Of a stretch of 64,000 nt of DNA, positions 27,272 to 36,294 are shown one piece after another. The notes beneath the pieces were generated by a model. The model had not been told where the DNA came from and made no database searches. It saw nothing but the letters and a program-made list of their open reading frames with translations. The translations under genes were made by a program, and so were the position numbers. Within the stretch, counting starts at the first letter, position 1; every line of letters begins with the position of its first letter. Source of the stretch: Streptomyces sp. TRM70350 (GTDB lineage: Bacteria; Actinomycetota; Actinomycetes; Streptomycetales; Streptomycetaceae); NCBI RefSeq assembly GCF_019219825.1, contig NZ_JAHUXH010000008.1, positions 230,126 through 294,125 on the forward strand. Direction: 5' to 3'.

Positions 27272-29050
27272 GTGCCCAAGGACGTGTACGACTACGACGT
27301 CATCGTGGTCGGCTCCGGCTTCGGCGGCTCGGTAACCGCCCTGCGCCTGACCGAGAAGGGCTACCGCGTAGGCGTCCTGGAGGCCGGTCGCCGCTTCACC
27401 CGAGCCACCCTCCCCAAGAACTCCTGGGACCTGAGGAACTACCTCTGGGCCCCCAGGCTCGGCATGTACGGCCTGCAGCGCATCCACCTGCTCGGCAACG
27501 TCATGGTCCTGGCGGGCGCAGGCGTGGGCGGCGGCTCGCTCAACTACGCCAACACCCTCTACGTACCGCCGAAGCCCTTCTTCGAGGACCCCCAGTGGGG
27601 CCACATCACCGACTGGCAGGAGGAGCTGGCACCGTACTACGACCAGGCCCAGCGCATGCTCGGCGTACGGCTGAACCCGACGATGACCCCCTCCGACGTC
27701 CACCTGAAGGCCGCCGCGCAGCGGATGGGCGTCGGCGACACCTTCCACATGGCGCCGGTCGGAGTCTTCTTCGGCGACGGCAAGGACGCCGACCGCACGG
27801 TCAGGGCGCGCCCCGGCGAGGAGGTGGCCGACCCGTACTTCGGCGGCGCCGGTCCGGCCCGCCGCGCCTGTGCCGAGTGCGGCGAGTGCATGACCGGCTG
27901 CCGCCACGGCGCCAAGAACACCCTCAACGAGAACTACCTCCACCTCGCCGAGCAGGGCGGCGCGGTCATCCACCCCATGACGACGGTCGTCTCCCTCACC
28001 GACGACTCACAGGGGGGGTACGCCGTCACCACCCTGCCCACCGACCAGGGCAGGAAGGGCAACGGCCGCACCTTCCGCGCCCGCCACGTCGTCCTGGCGG
28101 CCGGTACCTACGGCACCCAGACCCTGCTGCACCGGATGAAGGCCACCGGCCGGCTGCCGTACCTCTCCGACCGTCTCGGCGAGCTCACCCGCACCAACTC
28201 CGAGGCCCTGGTCGGCGCCCAGACCACCAACCGCCGCTACCGCAAGGTCACCGGCGAACGGAGGGTCGACTTCACCCGCGGCGTCGCCATCACGTCCTCC
28301 ATCCACCCGGACGCCCACACCCATATCGAGCCGGTCCGCTACGGCAAGGGCTCCAACTCGATGGGCGGCATGGCGATCCTCCAGATCCCGTACGCGGAGG
28401 GCTCCTCCCGCCTGCTGGCCTTCCTGCGCAACGCCGCCCGCCACCCCCTCCTGCTGCTCCGTTCCCTCAACAACCACCGCTGGTCGGAACGGACCATCAT
28501 CGGCCTGGTGATGCAGTCGCTGGACAACTCGCTGACGACCTATCTGAAACCGGACGGCGTCGGCAAGGGCCTGCTGACCGCCCGGCAGGGGCACGGCGCG
28601 CCCAACCCCAAGCAGATCAGGGCCGCCTCGGAGGGCGCGTCGGCGATCGCCGCCGAGATCAACGGCTTCGCCGGCAGCAACATCGGCGAACTGATGGGCA
28701 CCCCGCTCACCGCGCACTTCCTCGGCGGCTGCCCGATCGGCGACTCACGCGAGACCGGCGTGATCGACCCCTACCACCGGCTGTACGGCCACCCGGGCAT
28801 CTCCGTCGTCGACGGCGCGGCCGTCTCCGCCAACCTGGGCGTCAACCCGTCCCTCACCATCACGGCACAGGCCGAGCGCGCGATGTCGTACTGGCCCAAC
28901 AAGGGTGAGGCCGACCCGCGCCCGCCGCAGGGAGCGGCGTACGAACGCCTGAAGCCGGTCGAGCCGAAGTCCCCGGCGGTCCCGGCGGACGCGTTCGGCG
29001 CGCTGCGGCTGCCGTTCCTGGGGATGCCGACGGTGCCGCCGAAGTCCTGA
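27272..29050 (+). CDS. GMC oxidoreductase, cholesterol-oxidase-like (ChoD type)
   Basis: A 592-residue FAD-dependent GMC oxidoreductase. The dinucleotide motif GSGFGGS is at 14-20, the second GAGVGGGS at 82-89, and the C-terminal DGAAVSANLGVNPSLTI block is typical. It resembles the intracellular ChoD-type oxidases of mycobacteria rather than secreted cholesterol oxidases: there is no signal peptide. Four cysteines (Cys200, 203, 206, 210; C-x2-C-x2-C-x3-C) form a ferredoxin-like pattern that could hold an iron-sulfur cluster. GTG start with GAGGAGA five bases before. Substrate is unknown. Confidence 0.87.
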   Translation: MPKDVYDYDVIVVGSGFGGSVTALRLTEKGYRVGVLEAGRRFTRATLPKNSWDLRNYLWAPRLGMYGLQRIHLLGNVMVLAGAGVGGGSLNYANTLYVPPKPFFEDPQWGHITDWQEELAPYYDQAQRMLGVRLNPTMTPSDVHLKAAAQRMGVGDTFHMAPVGVFFGDGKDADRTVRARPGEEVADPYFGGAGPARRACAECGECMTGCRHGAKNTLNENYLHLAEQGGAVIHPMTTVVSLTDDSQGGYAVTTLPTDQGRKGNGRTFRARHVVLAAGTYGTQTLLHRMKATGRLPYLSDRLGELTRTNSEALVGAQTTNRRYRKVTGERRVDFTRGVAITSSIHPDAHTHIEPVRYGKGSNSMGGMAILQIPYAEGSSRLLAFLRNAARHPLLLLRSLNNHRWSERTIIGLVMQSLDNSLTTYLKPDGVGKGLLTARQGHGAPNPKQIRAASEGASAIAAEINGFAGSNIGELMGTPLTAHFLGGCPIGDSRETGVIDPYHRLYGHPGISVVDGAAVSANLGVNPSLTITAQAERAMSYWPNKGEADPRPPQGAAYERLKPVEPKSPAVPADAFGALRLPFLGMPTVPPKS

Positions 29051-29057
29051 CGACAGC

Positions 29058-29105
29058 AAGAGAGAGGGAGCTGCGCCCCCCTCCGAGCGCAGCTCCCTCT
29101 CTCTT
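29058..29105. terminator. Bidirectional terminator
   Basis: A perfect 19-base inverted repeat (29058-29076 with 29087-29105; 10-base loop) lies between the convergent GMC oxidoreductase and LAXTG genes and can stop transcription from both sides. A short TTT follows on the plus strand. Confidence 0.88.
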
Positions 29106-29125
29106 TGTCCAGGGCTCAGGCGTGC

Positions 29126-30157
29126 TTACGCCTCCGCACCGGCCTTCTTGCGCCGGACGACGAACACCGCACCCGCACCGGCGACGACGGCGACACCGCC
29201 GACGAGGCCGATCATGGGGAGCGCGGAGCTGGAACCGGTGTTGGCCAGGCTGCCCGTGGCGTCCACGTCGTTGATGTCGTCGAGGTCGGCCATCCCGCCC
29301 TGCGGCTTGGCGTCCCCCGGCTTACCGGCGTCCGAGCCCGCGGCGAGGATGTCGAAGAAGTAGATCCAGCCGTTCGGGTCGTCGGCCATCCAGCAGCCCT
29401 CGGCGTCCGAGTACTGCGCGAAGCCGCCGGTCAGGCCGATGGCGTCGGGCACCTTGCCGTTGACGCTCAGCCGCAGCTGGTACGAGGTGGACTGACCCGC
29501 GCCGAGGCTGAACGGGGTGAAGGTCGCGCCTTCACCGGCCGCGTCCGCGAGCGTGGTCCAGCCACCCTTGGCCTTGTCGAACACCTGGACGGTGATCTGG
29601 CCGGAGTAGTCCTTCCCGTCGTCCCAGCCGAGCGCGGCGACGCCGATCAGCGGCTTGATGTTCTTGATGTCCTCGTCGCCGCTGTTGGTGACGTCGAAGG
29701 AGAACTCGGTCCAGCCGCTGCCGGCCACGATCGTCTCGGGCAGCCCCGACAGACCGCTGGTCAGCTCCTCGCTGAGGCCGACCTCGTCCTCCGCGGTCTC
29801 GCAGAAGTCCTCCTCCGGCGCGCTGGCGCTCGGGCTGGGGCTGACGGAAGCGGTGGCGGAGGGCGAGCCGGGGGTGGTCGGCGTGCCGGGGGCCGTCTCG
29901 GTGGCGGACTCCGACGCGGTCGGGTCCGTGGTCGGGGACTGGCTGCCGGACTGGGACGGGTCGACCGAGGCGGTCGCGGTGGCCGACTGGCTCTCGGACG
30001 CGCTCGGGCTGACGGTCGCCGTCTCGGTGGCGGACTCCGACGCGGTCGGGCTCGCGGACGGGTTGTCCGTCGCGGAGGCGGCCGGTGCCGCGAGCAGCGC
30101 CATCGGGGCTATCGCGGCCGTCACGGCGGCGGCTGCCAGGGCGCGGCGAAGCTTCAT
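29126..30157 (-). CDS. LAXTG-anchored surface protein (sortase E substrate)
   Basis: A 343-residue secreted protein of unknown role. The signal peptide ends near Ala29 (APAASA). A Ser/Thr/Glu-rich repetitive stretch (about 30-110) is followed by a globular domain (about 115-270) with a cysteine at each end of the domain, possibly a disulfide. The C terminus has LANTG at 304-308, a hydrophobic span and a basic tail: the LAXTG signal used by class E sortases in Streptomyces. AGGTAGG precedes the ATG. No sortase gene lies in the window, which is normal. A Crp-like site is 119 bases upstream. Not a chaplin; family otherwise unrecognised. Confidence 0.88.
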   Translation of the reverse strand: MKLRRALAAAAVTAAIAPMALLAAPAASATDNPSASPTASESATETATVSPSASESQSATATASVDPSQSGSQSPTTDPTASESATETAPGTPTTPGSPSATASVSPSPSASAPEEDFCETAEDEVGLSEELTSGLSGLPETIVAGSGWTEFSFDVTNSGDEDIKNIKPLIGVAALGWDDGKDYSGQITVQVFDKAKGGWTTLADAAGEGATFTPFSLGAGQSTSYQLRLSVNGKVPDAIGLTGGFAQYSDAEGCWMADDPNGWIYFFDILAAGSDAGKPGDAKPQGGMADLDDINDVDATGSLANTGSSSALPMIGLVGGVAVVAGAGAVFVVRRKKAGAEA

Positions 30158-30275
30158 GAAGACCTACCTGCTGAGTCGGAAGGGCTCCGCGTACGGCGTA
30201 CGGGTGTGGCCCTTGGTTCAGCAGGTTTGATCAACGAAGCCCGAGGATGGTTGTCCGCCCTTCACACAGTTTTTA

Positions 30276-30291
30276 TGTGACGTGAGTCACT
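30276..30291. promoter_or_regulatory. Candidate Crp-binding site
   Basis: TGTGA-N6-TCACT fits both the general CRP site and the GTG-N6-GNCAC form reported for Streptomyces coelicolor Crp. It sits between the LAXTG gene start and the terminator upstream of it. Confidence 0.5.
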
Positions 30292-30315
30292 TGGTGTGGC
30301 GGTGTGCGGGCCATG

Positions 30316-30352
30316 AGAAGGGCCCCGCGGGGCGGAGCCGCGGGGCCCTTCT
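30316..30352 (-). terminator. Strong hairpin, probable terminator
   Basis: A perfect 15-base inverted repeat AGAAGGGCCCCGCGG (30316-30330) with its complement at 30338-30352, loop of seven. It probably stops leftward transcription from chorismate mutase before the LAXTG promoter; it is symmetrical and could act both ways. Confidence 0.75.
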
Positions 30353-30742
30353 TTCGTCAGCACCGGCGTCAGGGCAGCGCCGGTGCCTGGGAAGCGGCGC
30401 CGGGGGGTTGCGCCGCTTGCCTCCGGATGGTCTCGGCCTCTGGCGGTGCGCCGTCGCACCACCGGGGTGCGCCGTACCGCACTGGAATATGGACACTTCC
30501 GCCGGTCGGCCCCGGGCGTCCCCGGAGCCGACCGTTCTCTTGGTGACCGGGCTGCTGTCCCCTGCCGTCCGGTCACTTCCCTGGAGCGAGGTCCCACGAC
30601 GCACGGTGCGATCCGTACGTCTCATCGCTCCAGCGAGCCACGCGTGGTTCGTTCGGGCCCGCCCCTGGCTGGCACGGACACCGGGACCAACGAAGCGCGG
30701 CGGGCGGCGGTCACGCGCCGTACGGGTGAGAGGGGTGCGAAC
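30353..30742. other. Gap with no recognisable gene
   Basis: 390 bp between the terminator hairpin and chorismate mutase. Several frames are open on both strands but none has a ribosome binding site, Streptomyces codon bias or a family resemblance. Confidence 0.5.
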
Positions 30743-31051
30743 TCAGATGCGACCCCTGCACAGTTCGAGGAGCGTCATGGCGAGGGCGGTGCCCGGCTTG
30801 CCGAGCTCCTGCCGGTAGCGGCCGAGCACCTCCATCTCCCGGGAGAGGTTCACGCGGCGGCCGCCGGAGGTGATGCGGGCCTGCTGGATCACGGCGGACA
30901 CGGCCATCCGTTCCTGGATCAGGCCGATGATCCGGTCGTCGAGCGCGTCGATGCGTTCGCGCGCGCCGGTGATCAGCTCGGCGGCCTCGTCGGTGCGGGC
31001 GCCGGTCTTGTCGGTCGCCGTGGGGGTCTTGTCGGTGGCGGTGGGGGTCAT
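30743..31051 (-). CDS. AroQ-type chorismate mutase
   Basis: A 102-residue monofunctional AroQ chorismate mutase, converting chorismate to prephenate for Phe and Tyr synthesis. The all-alpha fold is visible: helix 1 ARERIDALDDRIIGLIQERM with the active-site Arg, then the LSREMEVLGRYRQELGKPG segment and the C-terminal helix. There is no signal peptide, so it is cytoplasmic. The first 16 residues are a tandem duplication of an 8-residue unit (PTATDKT). GAGGAG lies about 10 bases before the ATG. Interleaved inverted repeats upstream hint at leader control. Confidence 0.88.
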   Translation of the reverse strand: MTPTATDKTPTATDKTGARTDEAAELITGARERIDALDDRIIGLIQERMAVSAVIQQARITSGGRRVNLSREMEVLGRYRQELGKPGTALAMTLLELCRGRI

Positions 31052-31088
31052 GATGGGGGCTCCTCAATTCGGACGCGGCCCCGGCCCG

Positions 31089-31143
31089 GACAAGGTCCCC
31101 GGAACGCCAGGCGCCCCGGACCTTGTCGGCCCGGGGCGCCTGG
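31089..31143 (-). promoter_or_regulatory. Interleaved inverted repeats before chorismate mutase
   Basis: Two perfect inverted repeats overlap: a 10-base pair (31089-31098 with 31118-31127) and a 13-base pair (31107-31119 with 31131-31143). In a transcript only one can form, unless they make a pseudoknot. They lie 38-92 bases before the chorismate mutase ATG, as an attenuator would. They could also lie in an untranslated region of an unknown plus-strand transcript towards guaA. Confidence 0.55.
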
Positions 31144-31313
31144 GAAGTCGCTTGTCAGTTGCTCAAGCAGCACCACCATGGCAGCCGGCGGGCCGGTTGC
31201 CATAGGTAAAGAGGAAGGTCGGGTGCGTGAGCATGCGGTCAGTATGCCGTGGCCTTCGGTGACGGCCAACCCGGTTCGCATCCTGAGACGGCGGTCACGT
31301 ACGGCAGCCCCGT

Positions 31314-31319
31314 TAGAAT
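31314..31319 (+). promoter_or_regulatory. -10 element of guaA promoter
   Basis: TAGAAT fits the vegetative -10 consensus and lies 41 bases before the guaA GTG, leaving a leader of about 34 nt that contains the GGAAGG ribosome binding site. No TTGAC-like -35 is seen at the right distance. Confidence 0.4.
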
Positions 31320-31359
31320 CGGTGCTACAGCCCTTTTACAAGCCGCCGGAAGGCAACCC

Positions 31360-32934
31360 GTGTCATCAGCGACCCCAGCCGCCCCCGACACCGTCCTGGT
31401 CGTCGACTTCGGTGCGCAGTACGCCCAGCTCATCGCCCGACGCGTCCGCGAGGCCCGGGTCTACAGCGAGATCGTGCCGAGCACCATGCCGGTCCAGGAG
31501 ATGCTCGCCAAGAACCCGGCGGCGATCATCCTCTCCGGCGGTCCCTCGTCGGTGTACGAGGAGGGCGCGCCCCGCCTGGACCGCGAGATCTTCGAGTCCG
31601 GCGTCCCGGTCTTCGGCATGTGCTACGGCTTCCAGCTGATGGCGCAGGCCCTCGGCGGCACGGTGGACAACACCGGCGCCCGCGAGTACGGCCGTACGCC
31701 GCTGCACGTCTCCAAGCCGTCCTCCACCCTCTTCGAGGGCACCCCGGACGAGCAGGCCGTGTGGATGTCGCACGGCGACGCCTGCTCCGCCGCCCCCGAG
31801 GGCTTCAGCGTCACGGCCTCCACGGACGTCGTCCCGGTCGCCGCGTTCGAGAACGACGAGAAGAAGCTGTACGGCGTCCAGTACCACCCCGAGGTCATGC
31901 ACTCCACGTACGGCCAGCAGGTGCTGGAGCACTTCCTGTACCGGGGCGCGGGCCTGAGCCCCTCCTGGACCACCGGCAACGTCATCGAGGAGCAGGTCGA
32001 GGCGATCCGCGCCCAGGTCGGCGACAAGCGCGCGATCTGCGGGCTGTCCGGCGGCGTGGACTCCGCCGTCGCCGCCGCCCTCGTGCAGAAGGCCATCGGC
32101 TCCCAGCTGACCTGTGTGTACGTGGACCACGGCCTGATGCGCAAGGGCGAGACCGAGCAGGTCGAGAAGGACTTCGTGGCCGCGACCGGCGTGCAGCTGA
32201 AGGTCGTGGACGCGAGTGAGCGGTTCCTGTCCGCTCTGAAGGGGGTCTCCGACCCGGAGGAGAAGCGGAAGATCATCGGCCGGGAGTTCATCCGGGTCTT
32301 CGAGCAGGCGCAGGCCGAGATCATCGCGGACGAGGGTCCGGCGGTGGAGTTCCTGGTCCAGGGCACGCTGTACCCGGACGTGGTGGAGTCCGGCGGCGGC
32401 ACCGGCACCGCCAACATCAAGTCTCACCACAACGTCGGCGGCCTCCCCGAGGACCTCGAGTTCAAGCTGATCGAGCCGCTGCGCAAGCTCTTCAAGGACG
32501 AGGTCCGGATGGTCGGCCAGGAGCTCGGCCTGCCGGAGGAGATCGTCCAGCGCCAGCCGTTCCCGGGACCGGGACTGGGCATCCGTATCGTCGGCGAAGT
32601 GACGAAGGAACGGCTCGACCTGCTCCGCGAGGCCGACGCCATCGCCCGCGAGGAGCTGACGGCGGCCGGCCTCGACCGGGACATCTGGCAGTGCCCGGTG
32701 GTGCTGCTCGCGGACGTCCGGTCCGTCGGCGTCCAGGGCGACGGCCGGACGTACGGCCACCCGATCGTGCTGCGCCCGGTCTCCTCCGAGGACGCCATGA
32801 CGGCCGACTGGTCGCGCCTGCCGTACGACGTCCTCGCCCGGATCTCCACCCGGATCACCAACGAGGTGCGGGACGTCAACCGGGTCGTCCTCGACGTGAC
32901 GTCGAAGCCGCCGGGGACGATCGAGTGGGAGTGA
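31360..32934 (+). CDS. guaA: GMP synthase (glutamine-hydrolysing)
   Basis: A 524-residue GMP synthase, aminating XMP to GMP with glutamine and ATP. The class I glutamine amidotransferase domain has the triad Cys88 (FGMCYG), His176 and Glu178 (YHPE); the ATP pyrophosphatase loop SGGVDS is at 230-235; the C-terminal dimerisation domain is complete. GTG 31360 has GGAAGG six bases before and gives the usual length; the frame is open to 31249 but without family likeness. It completes the GMP branch begun by guaB. Confidence 0.97.
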   Translation: MSSATPAAPDTVLVVDFGAQYAQLIARRVREARVYSEIVPSTMPVQEMLAKNPAAIILSGGPSSVYEEGAPRLDREIFESGVPVFGMCYGFQLMAQALGGTVDNTGAREYGRTPLHVSKPSSTLFEGTPDEQAVWMSHGDACSAAPEGFSVTASTDVVPVAAFENDEKKLYGVQYHPEVMHSTYGQQVLEHFLYRGAGLSPSWTTGNVIEEQVEAIRAQVGDKRAICGLSGGVDSAVAAALVQKAIGSQLTCVYVDHGLMRKGETEQVEKDFVAATGVQLKVVDASERFLSALKGVSDPEEKRKIIGREFIRVFEQAQAEIIADEGPAVEFLVQGTLYPDVVESGGGTGTANIKSHHNVGGLPEDLEFKLIEPLRKLFKDEVRMVGQELGLPEEIVQRQPFPGPGLGIRIVGEVTKERLDLLREADAIAREELTAAGLDRDIWQCPVVLLADVRSVGVQGDGRTYGHPIVLRPVSSEDAMTADWSRLPYDVLARISTRITNEVRDVNRVVLDVTSKPPGTIEWE

Positions 32935-32952
32935 GCCCTCCCTCTGGGCTCA
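32932..32952. terminator. Shared hairpin holding both stop codons
   Basis: TGAGCCC (32932-32938) and GGGCTCA (32946-32952) form a 7-base stem. The left arm begins with the guaA stop and the right arm with the stop of the convergent gene, so this compact bidirectional terminator overlaps both coding ends. Confidence 0.55.
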
Positions 32953-33423
32953 GGTCCGCTTGAGCGTGCGCACCGGCGCTCCGGGCTTCCAGAGCTGGAC
33001 GACCAGATACGTGTCGTCCTCGACGTAGGTCCGTACGACCTCCGTCAACTCGGCGCGGAAGAGGTGGAACGGCTCCGGCGGCTCCACCTCTCCGCCGTAC
33101 CCGGCCTTGGTCTCCGCGTCCTCGACCTCGATCGCCCGGCCGGAGATCCGTACGTCGCCGCCGCCCATCGACGTGCCCTCCCCGGGGTTCGCCTGGAGCG
33201 CGAAGCGCGGGTCGCGGCGCAGGTCGAGCGCCTTGCGCGAGTCCGGCATCATGCCGAGCCACAGCTCGCCGTTGAGAAACCGCACCTCGATCCCCGTGGT
33301 GCGCGGCGAGCCGTCCTTGCGCAGGGTCGCGAGGACGTGGTGGATGTGGGTGCCGAAGCGTCCCTCGACGGTCTTCGCGAGATCGGGTTCGGCGGCGGTG
33401 AAGGATGCCCAGTTTGCTGCCAT
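32950..33423 (-). CDS. Pyridoxamine 5'-phosphate oxidase-family FMN-binding protein
   Basis: A 157-residue split-barrel flavin/F420-binding protein of the PPOX superfamily. The core strands are visible (HHVLATLRKDGSPRTTGIE, then ELWLGMMPDSRKALDLRRD and the RFALQANPGE segment). Such proteins use FMN or F420; the short length and lack of a C-terminal PdxH domain argue against true pyridoxine phosphate oxidase. The substrate is unknown. ATG at 33423; a much longer open frame upstream is not coding. Divergent from the class II aldolase gene 168 bp away. Confidence 0.88.
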   Translation of the reverse strand: MAANWASFTAAEPDLAKTVEGRFGTHIHHVLATLRKDGSPRTTGIEVRFLNGELWLGMMPDSRKALDLRRDPRFALQANPGEGTSMGGGDVRISGRAIEVEDAETKAGYGGEVEPPEPFHLFRAELTEVVRTYVEDDTYLVVQLWKPGAPVRTLKRT

Positions 33424-33591
33424 ACGACGAGTGTGGCGGCGAAACCGGACATCTTCTGTCGGGTATGCGCTGTGCGGGTGTGTCACGCATGTCGCCGAGG
33501 CCTTGTTCTCCTGTCTCCTGCGAAGGCCTGTTCTCCTGTACTGACCGGGGGTAACTTCCGCTCCGTACCGGAACCCAGCGCCGGAGGACCC

Positions 33592-34386
33592 ATGCCCGCG
33601 CCCACCCCGCCCCAGCCCGTGCCCACCGACCGGCTGCAGTTCGCGATGCCGCCGATGTACGAATCGGTCGACGACGAGCGCCGGCACCGCAAGGAACGGC
33701 TCGCGGCGGCGCTGCGGATCTTCGGGCGGTACGGCCTGGAGGACGGCGTCTCCGGGCACATCACCGCCCGCGACCCGGAGTACACGAACTGCTTCTGGGT
33801 CAATCCGTTCGGGATGCCGTTCCAGCACGTCACGGTGAGCGACCTGGTGCTGGTCAACCAGGACGGGCAGGTCATCGAGGGCCGCTACCACGTCAACCAG
33901 GCCGCCTTCACCGTGCACGCCCAGGTGCACGCCGCCCGCCCCGACGTCGTCGCCGTCGCCCACTGTCACTCCGTGCACGGCCGCGCCCTGTCCGCGCTCG
34001 GCGACCTGCTCGACCCGATCACCCAGGAGAGCTGCGCCTTCTACGAGGACCACGCGCTGTACGACGCCTACACCGGCGTCTCCGTCAACGCCGAGGAGGG
34101 CCGCCGCATCGCCGCCGCGCTCGGCTCCCGCAAGGCGCTGGTGCTGCGCAACCACGGCCTGCTGACCGTCGGCGACTCGGTGGACGCGGCGGCCTGGTGG
34201 TTTCTGTCCATGGAGCGTTCCTGCCAGGTGCAGCTGACCGCGAAGGCGGCGGGGCGGCCGATCCTGATCGACCACAAGCAGGCGGTGGCGACGCGGGAAC
34301 AGCTGGGCGGCGATCTGGTCGCGTGGATCAACTACCAGCCGCTGTGGCAGGACATCACGCGCCGAGAGCCCGACCTGCTGTCTTAG
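33592..34386 (+). CDS. Class II aldolase/adducin family protein
   Basis: A 264-residue class II aldolase/adducin protein, cleaving or epimerising a sugar-phosphate-like substrate with a divalent metal, in the cytoplasm. Metal-binding histidines His124 and His126 (HCHSVH) and His188 (RNHGLL) are present; GHITARDP near 63 is the usual N-terminal signature. GGAGGA lies three bases before the ATG. The exact substrate is unknown: fuculose phosphate, ribulose phosphate or a ketoacid aldolase would all fit. A large hairpin follows immediately. Confidence 0.9.
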   Translation: MPAPTPPQPVPTDRLQFAMPPMYESVDDERRHRKERLAAALRIFGRYGLEDGVSGHITARDPEYTNCFWVNPFGMPFQHVTVSDLVLVNQDGQVIEGRYHVNQAAFTVHAQVHAARPDVVAVAHCHSVHGRALSALGDLLDPITQESCAFYEDHALYDAYTGVSVNAEEGRRIAAALGSRKALVLRNHGLLTVGDSVDAAAWWFLSMERSCQVQLTAKAAGRPILIDHKQAVATREQLGGDLVAWINYQPLWQDITRREPDLLS

Positions 34387-34438
34387 GGGTCCTTGCACTA
34401 TGCCCGCCCGGGTCGCGCGCTCATAGTGCAAGGACCCC
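34386..34438. terminator. 17-bp perfect inverted repeat after the aldolase
   Basis: GGGGTCCTTGCACTATG (34386-34402) is repeated in reverse at 34422-34438 around a 19-base loop. The left arm starts at the last base of the aldolase stop codon. Terminator is the simplest reading, though the large loop and lack of a T-run are unusual. Confidence 0.7.
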
Positions 34439-34752
34439 GTAGGGGCTGATGGTCGGAGGGCCGGGGTGCTGTGGGTCTCGGGTGCGGTGGGTCTCGGGGC
34501 GGTGGGCAGGTCGCGTTGGGCAGGTCGCAGCGGGTGCTGCCCCACGGGTCGAGGGCGTACGGGACCTTCTCGGGCGGTCCTCTCGCAGCCGGGTCAACAC
34601 GGCGACCGTCCGTTCACCCGCACCGACAGAGCTGCCCGGACCTGCCGGACGTGTACCGGGTGTCGTAGGGCACAATTCGCTGACGTCGCGGGGGAGTTGT
34701 ACAGCGTTACGGCGGCTCCCGGACGAGTCGGGCAGCCGAGTGGGGCACGAGG
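34439..34752. other. Gap with no recognisable gene
   Basis: About 310 bp before the membrane-protein gene. Its first part has loose G/T-rich repeats (GTGGGTCTCGGG twice, GGGCAGGTCGC twice, 34466-34530). The rest presumably holds the promoter of the next gene; no clear boxes are seen. Confidence 0.5.
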
Positions 34753-36072
34753 ATGTGCGGAAGGCGGGCGTCGGGCGTGGCGGTGCAGGAGGCGAGACAG
34801 GGCGCGGAGGCGCGCACGGGCGCGTTCGGGAGCGCTCATGGCGGTGGCTGCACCTGCGGGGACTGTCCGCACGGCGCGCGGGCGGGGCACCGGCGTGCCG
34901 TGGCCGAATTCCTGCTGAGGCGGGACGAGTTCGCGGCCGGGCAGGGCCTGCCGGCGGCCGTGGCCCACTCGGCGTCGGCCTCCCGCCAGTGGGTCTCCGA
35001 CGAACTGACCCAGTCCGCGGCGGCGGTCGCCGAACGCGCCCGCGTCGAGGGCGAGGCCTGGCTGTCCCGTCTGTGGCGCCGCACGGCGTGCGCGGTGTGG
35101 GCGCTGGTCCTGCTGTTGCTGCTGGTGCAGTCGCTGACCGCGATCGGCACCGGCTGGACGACGGCCCGTACCGCCGGCCTGCTCGCGGCGCTGCTGGTCG
35201 CGGCGGCCCTGACGGCGGCCTCCTTCTTCCACCGGGCGCGGGGTGGCGTACTGGCCCCGGTCATCGGCGAGGACAACCGGCTGTCGACGTCCCGTGCCGT
35301 CGCGGCGATGTGGGTGCTGTTCGTGGCGTACTCGGTCCTGGTCCTGGCGGGGCAGCTGGCGGCCGTCTCCTCACCCGGCGCCCGCGACGAGCTGATCGCG
35401 GGCCTCGAACTCGCCCGTGGCGCCGGGCTGGTGACCGTCCTCGCCGTGGCCTGCGGGATAGCCGTGCTGGTCCGGCGGGTGGTCGGCCTGCGTGTCATCG
35501 GGCAACGGCTGCAGAAGGTCCGCGCGGACCGGCCGAGGGCGGCCGATCTGCTGACGGACGATTCGGGGCGGGGCACCTTCGCCGACATCCAGTACGTCGT
35601 GATCAGCGCCGTCGCCCTGGTGTTCGCGGCGGTGCGGCTGGCGCGCCGGCCCGACCAGCTGCCCGACCTGCCGTGGGGGCTGGCGGTGGTGGTCCTGGTG
35701 TCGGCGGCCACCTACCTCGCCGGCAAGTACGCCGAGGGTGGCCGCCCCGTCGTCCTCTCCGTCGTCCGCGCCCGCGAGGCCGGTGACCTGGACGCGCCCA
35801 TCCGCACCGGGGAGGACATCGAGATCCGCGGCGCGGGCTTCGTCCCACCGGGTGCCGGTACCGCCGACCGCCTCTCCCGCATGGTCGTCCGCATCGGGCC
35901 CGTCCACGTCCATGTCCCCCTGGTCCCGATCACCGGCGGCTTCAGCAACCCGACGGACACCCTGCTGACCGTGCCGGTACCGGCGGAGGTGGAGCCCGGG
36001 CGGCTGGAGGTGCGGGTGGTCACGGCGGCGGGGGTGGAGACGAACGCGTATGCGATCGAGGTGACGGAGTGA
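34753..36072 (+). CDS. Multi-pass membrane protein with C-terminal beta domain
   Basis: A 439-residue protein of unknown function. An N-terminal cytoplasmic part includes a Cys cluster (GGCTCGDCPHG, about 31-41). About six transmembrane helices follow, near 111-133, 136-158, 185-207, 225-243, 280-296 and 308-326. The last 110 residues form a soluble beta-rich domain with an IPT/TIG-like pattern (DIEIRGAGFVPPG, then GRLEVRVVTAAGVE). The start is uncertain: ATG 34753, or GTG 34777 with GGAAGG 12 bases before. No operon partners. Confidence 0.8.
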   Translation: MCGRRASGVAVQEARQGAEARTGAFGSAHGGGCTCGDCPHGARAGHRRAVAEFLLRRDEFAAGQGLPAAVAHSASASRQWVSDELTQSAAAVAERARVEGEAWLSRLWRRTACAVWALVLLLLLVQSLTAIGTGWTTARTAGLLAALLVAAALTAASFFHRARGGVLAPVIGEDNRLSTSRAVAAMWVLFVAYSVLVLAGQLAAVSSPGARDELIAGLELARGAGLVTVLAVACGIAVLVRRVVGLRVIGQRLQKVRADRPRAADLLTDDSGRGTFADIQYVVISAVALVFAAVRLARRPDQLPDLPWGLAVVVLVSAATYLAGKYAEGGRPVVLSVVRAREAGDLDAPIRTGEDIEIRGAGFVPPGAGTADRLSRMVVRIGPVHVHVPLVPITGGFSNPTDTLLTVPVPAEVEPGRLEVRVVTAAGVETNAYAIEVTE

Positions 36073-36294
36073 GGGCTGAAGGGGCTGAGGGGGCTGACGG
36101 GGCTGCTTGGGTTTCCGTCGACCTTGGAAGGGTCGGCTTGGCCTGCCTGGGCTGACCTGGCCTCAGGGGCTGGACTCGGGCGGGAACGCCGACCTTTGCC
36201 ACATCCGGCCGGTACGAATGAGCGGGTCCTTCCTTTCGTACGTATGGTCTTCTGAGGGGCTCCGGCACGGCGTGCGAGAGGCGGCTATGCAGCG

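Noticed and set aside
31141..31200. Trp/Cys leader peptide before chorismate mutase
   Set aside because: The TGG TGG TGC TGC run is followed by a stop, but no ATG, GTG or usable start opens the frame after the preceding stop.
31048..31281. Small ORF overlapping the chorismate mutase start
   Set aside because: No ribosome binding site, poor codon bias, and it runs through both strong hairpins; overlap in ATGA alone is weak.
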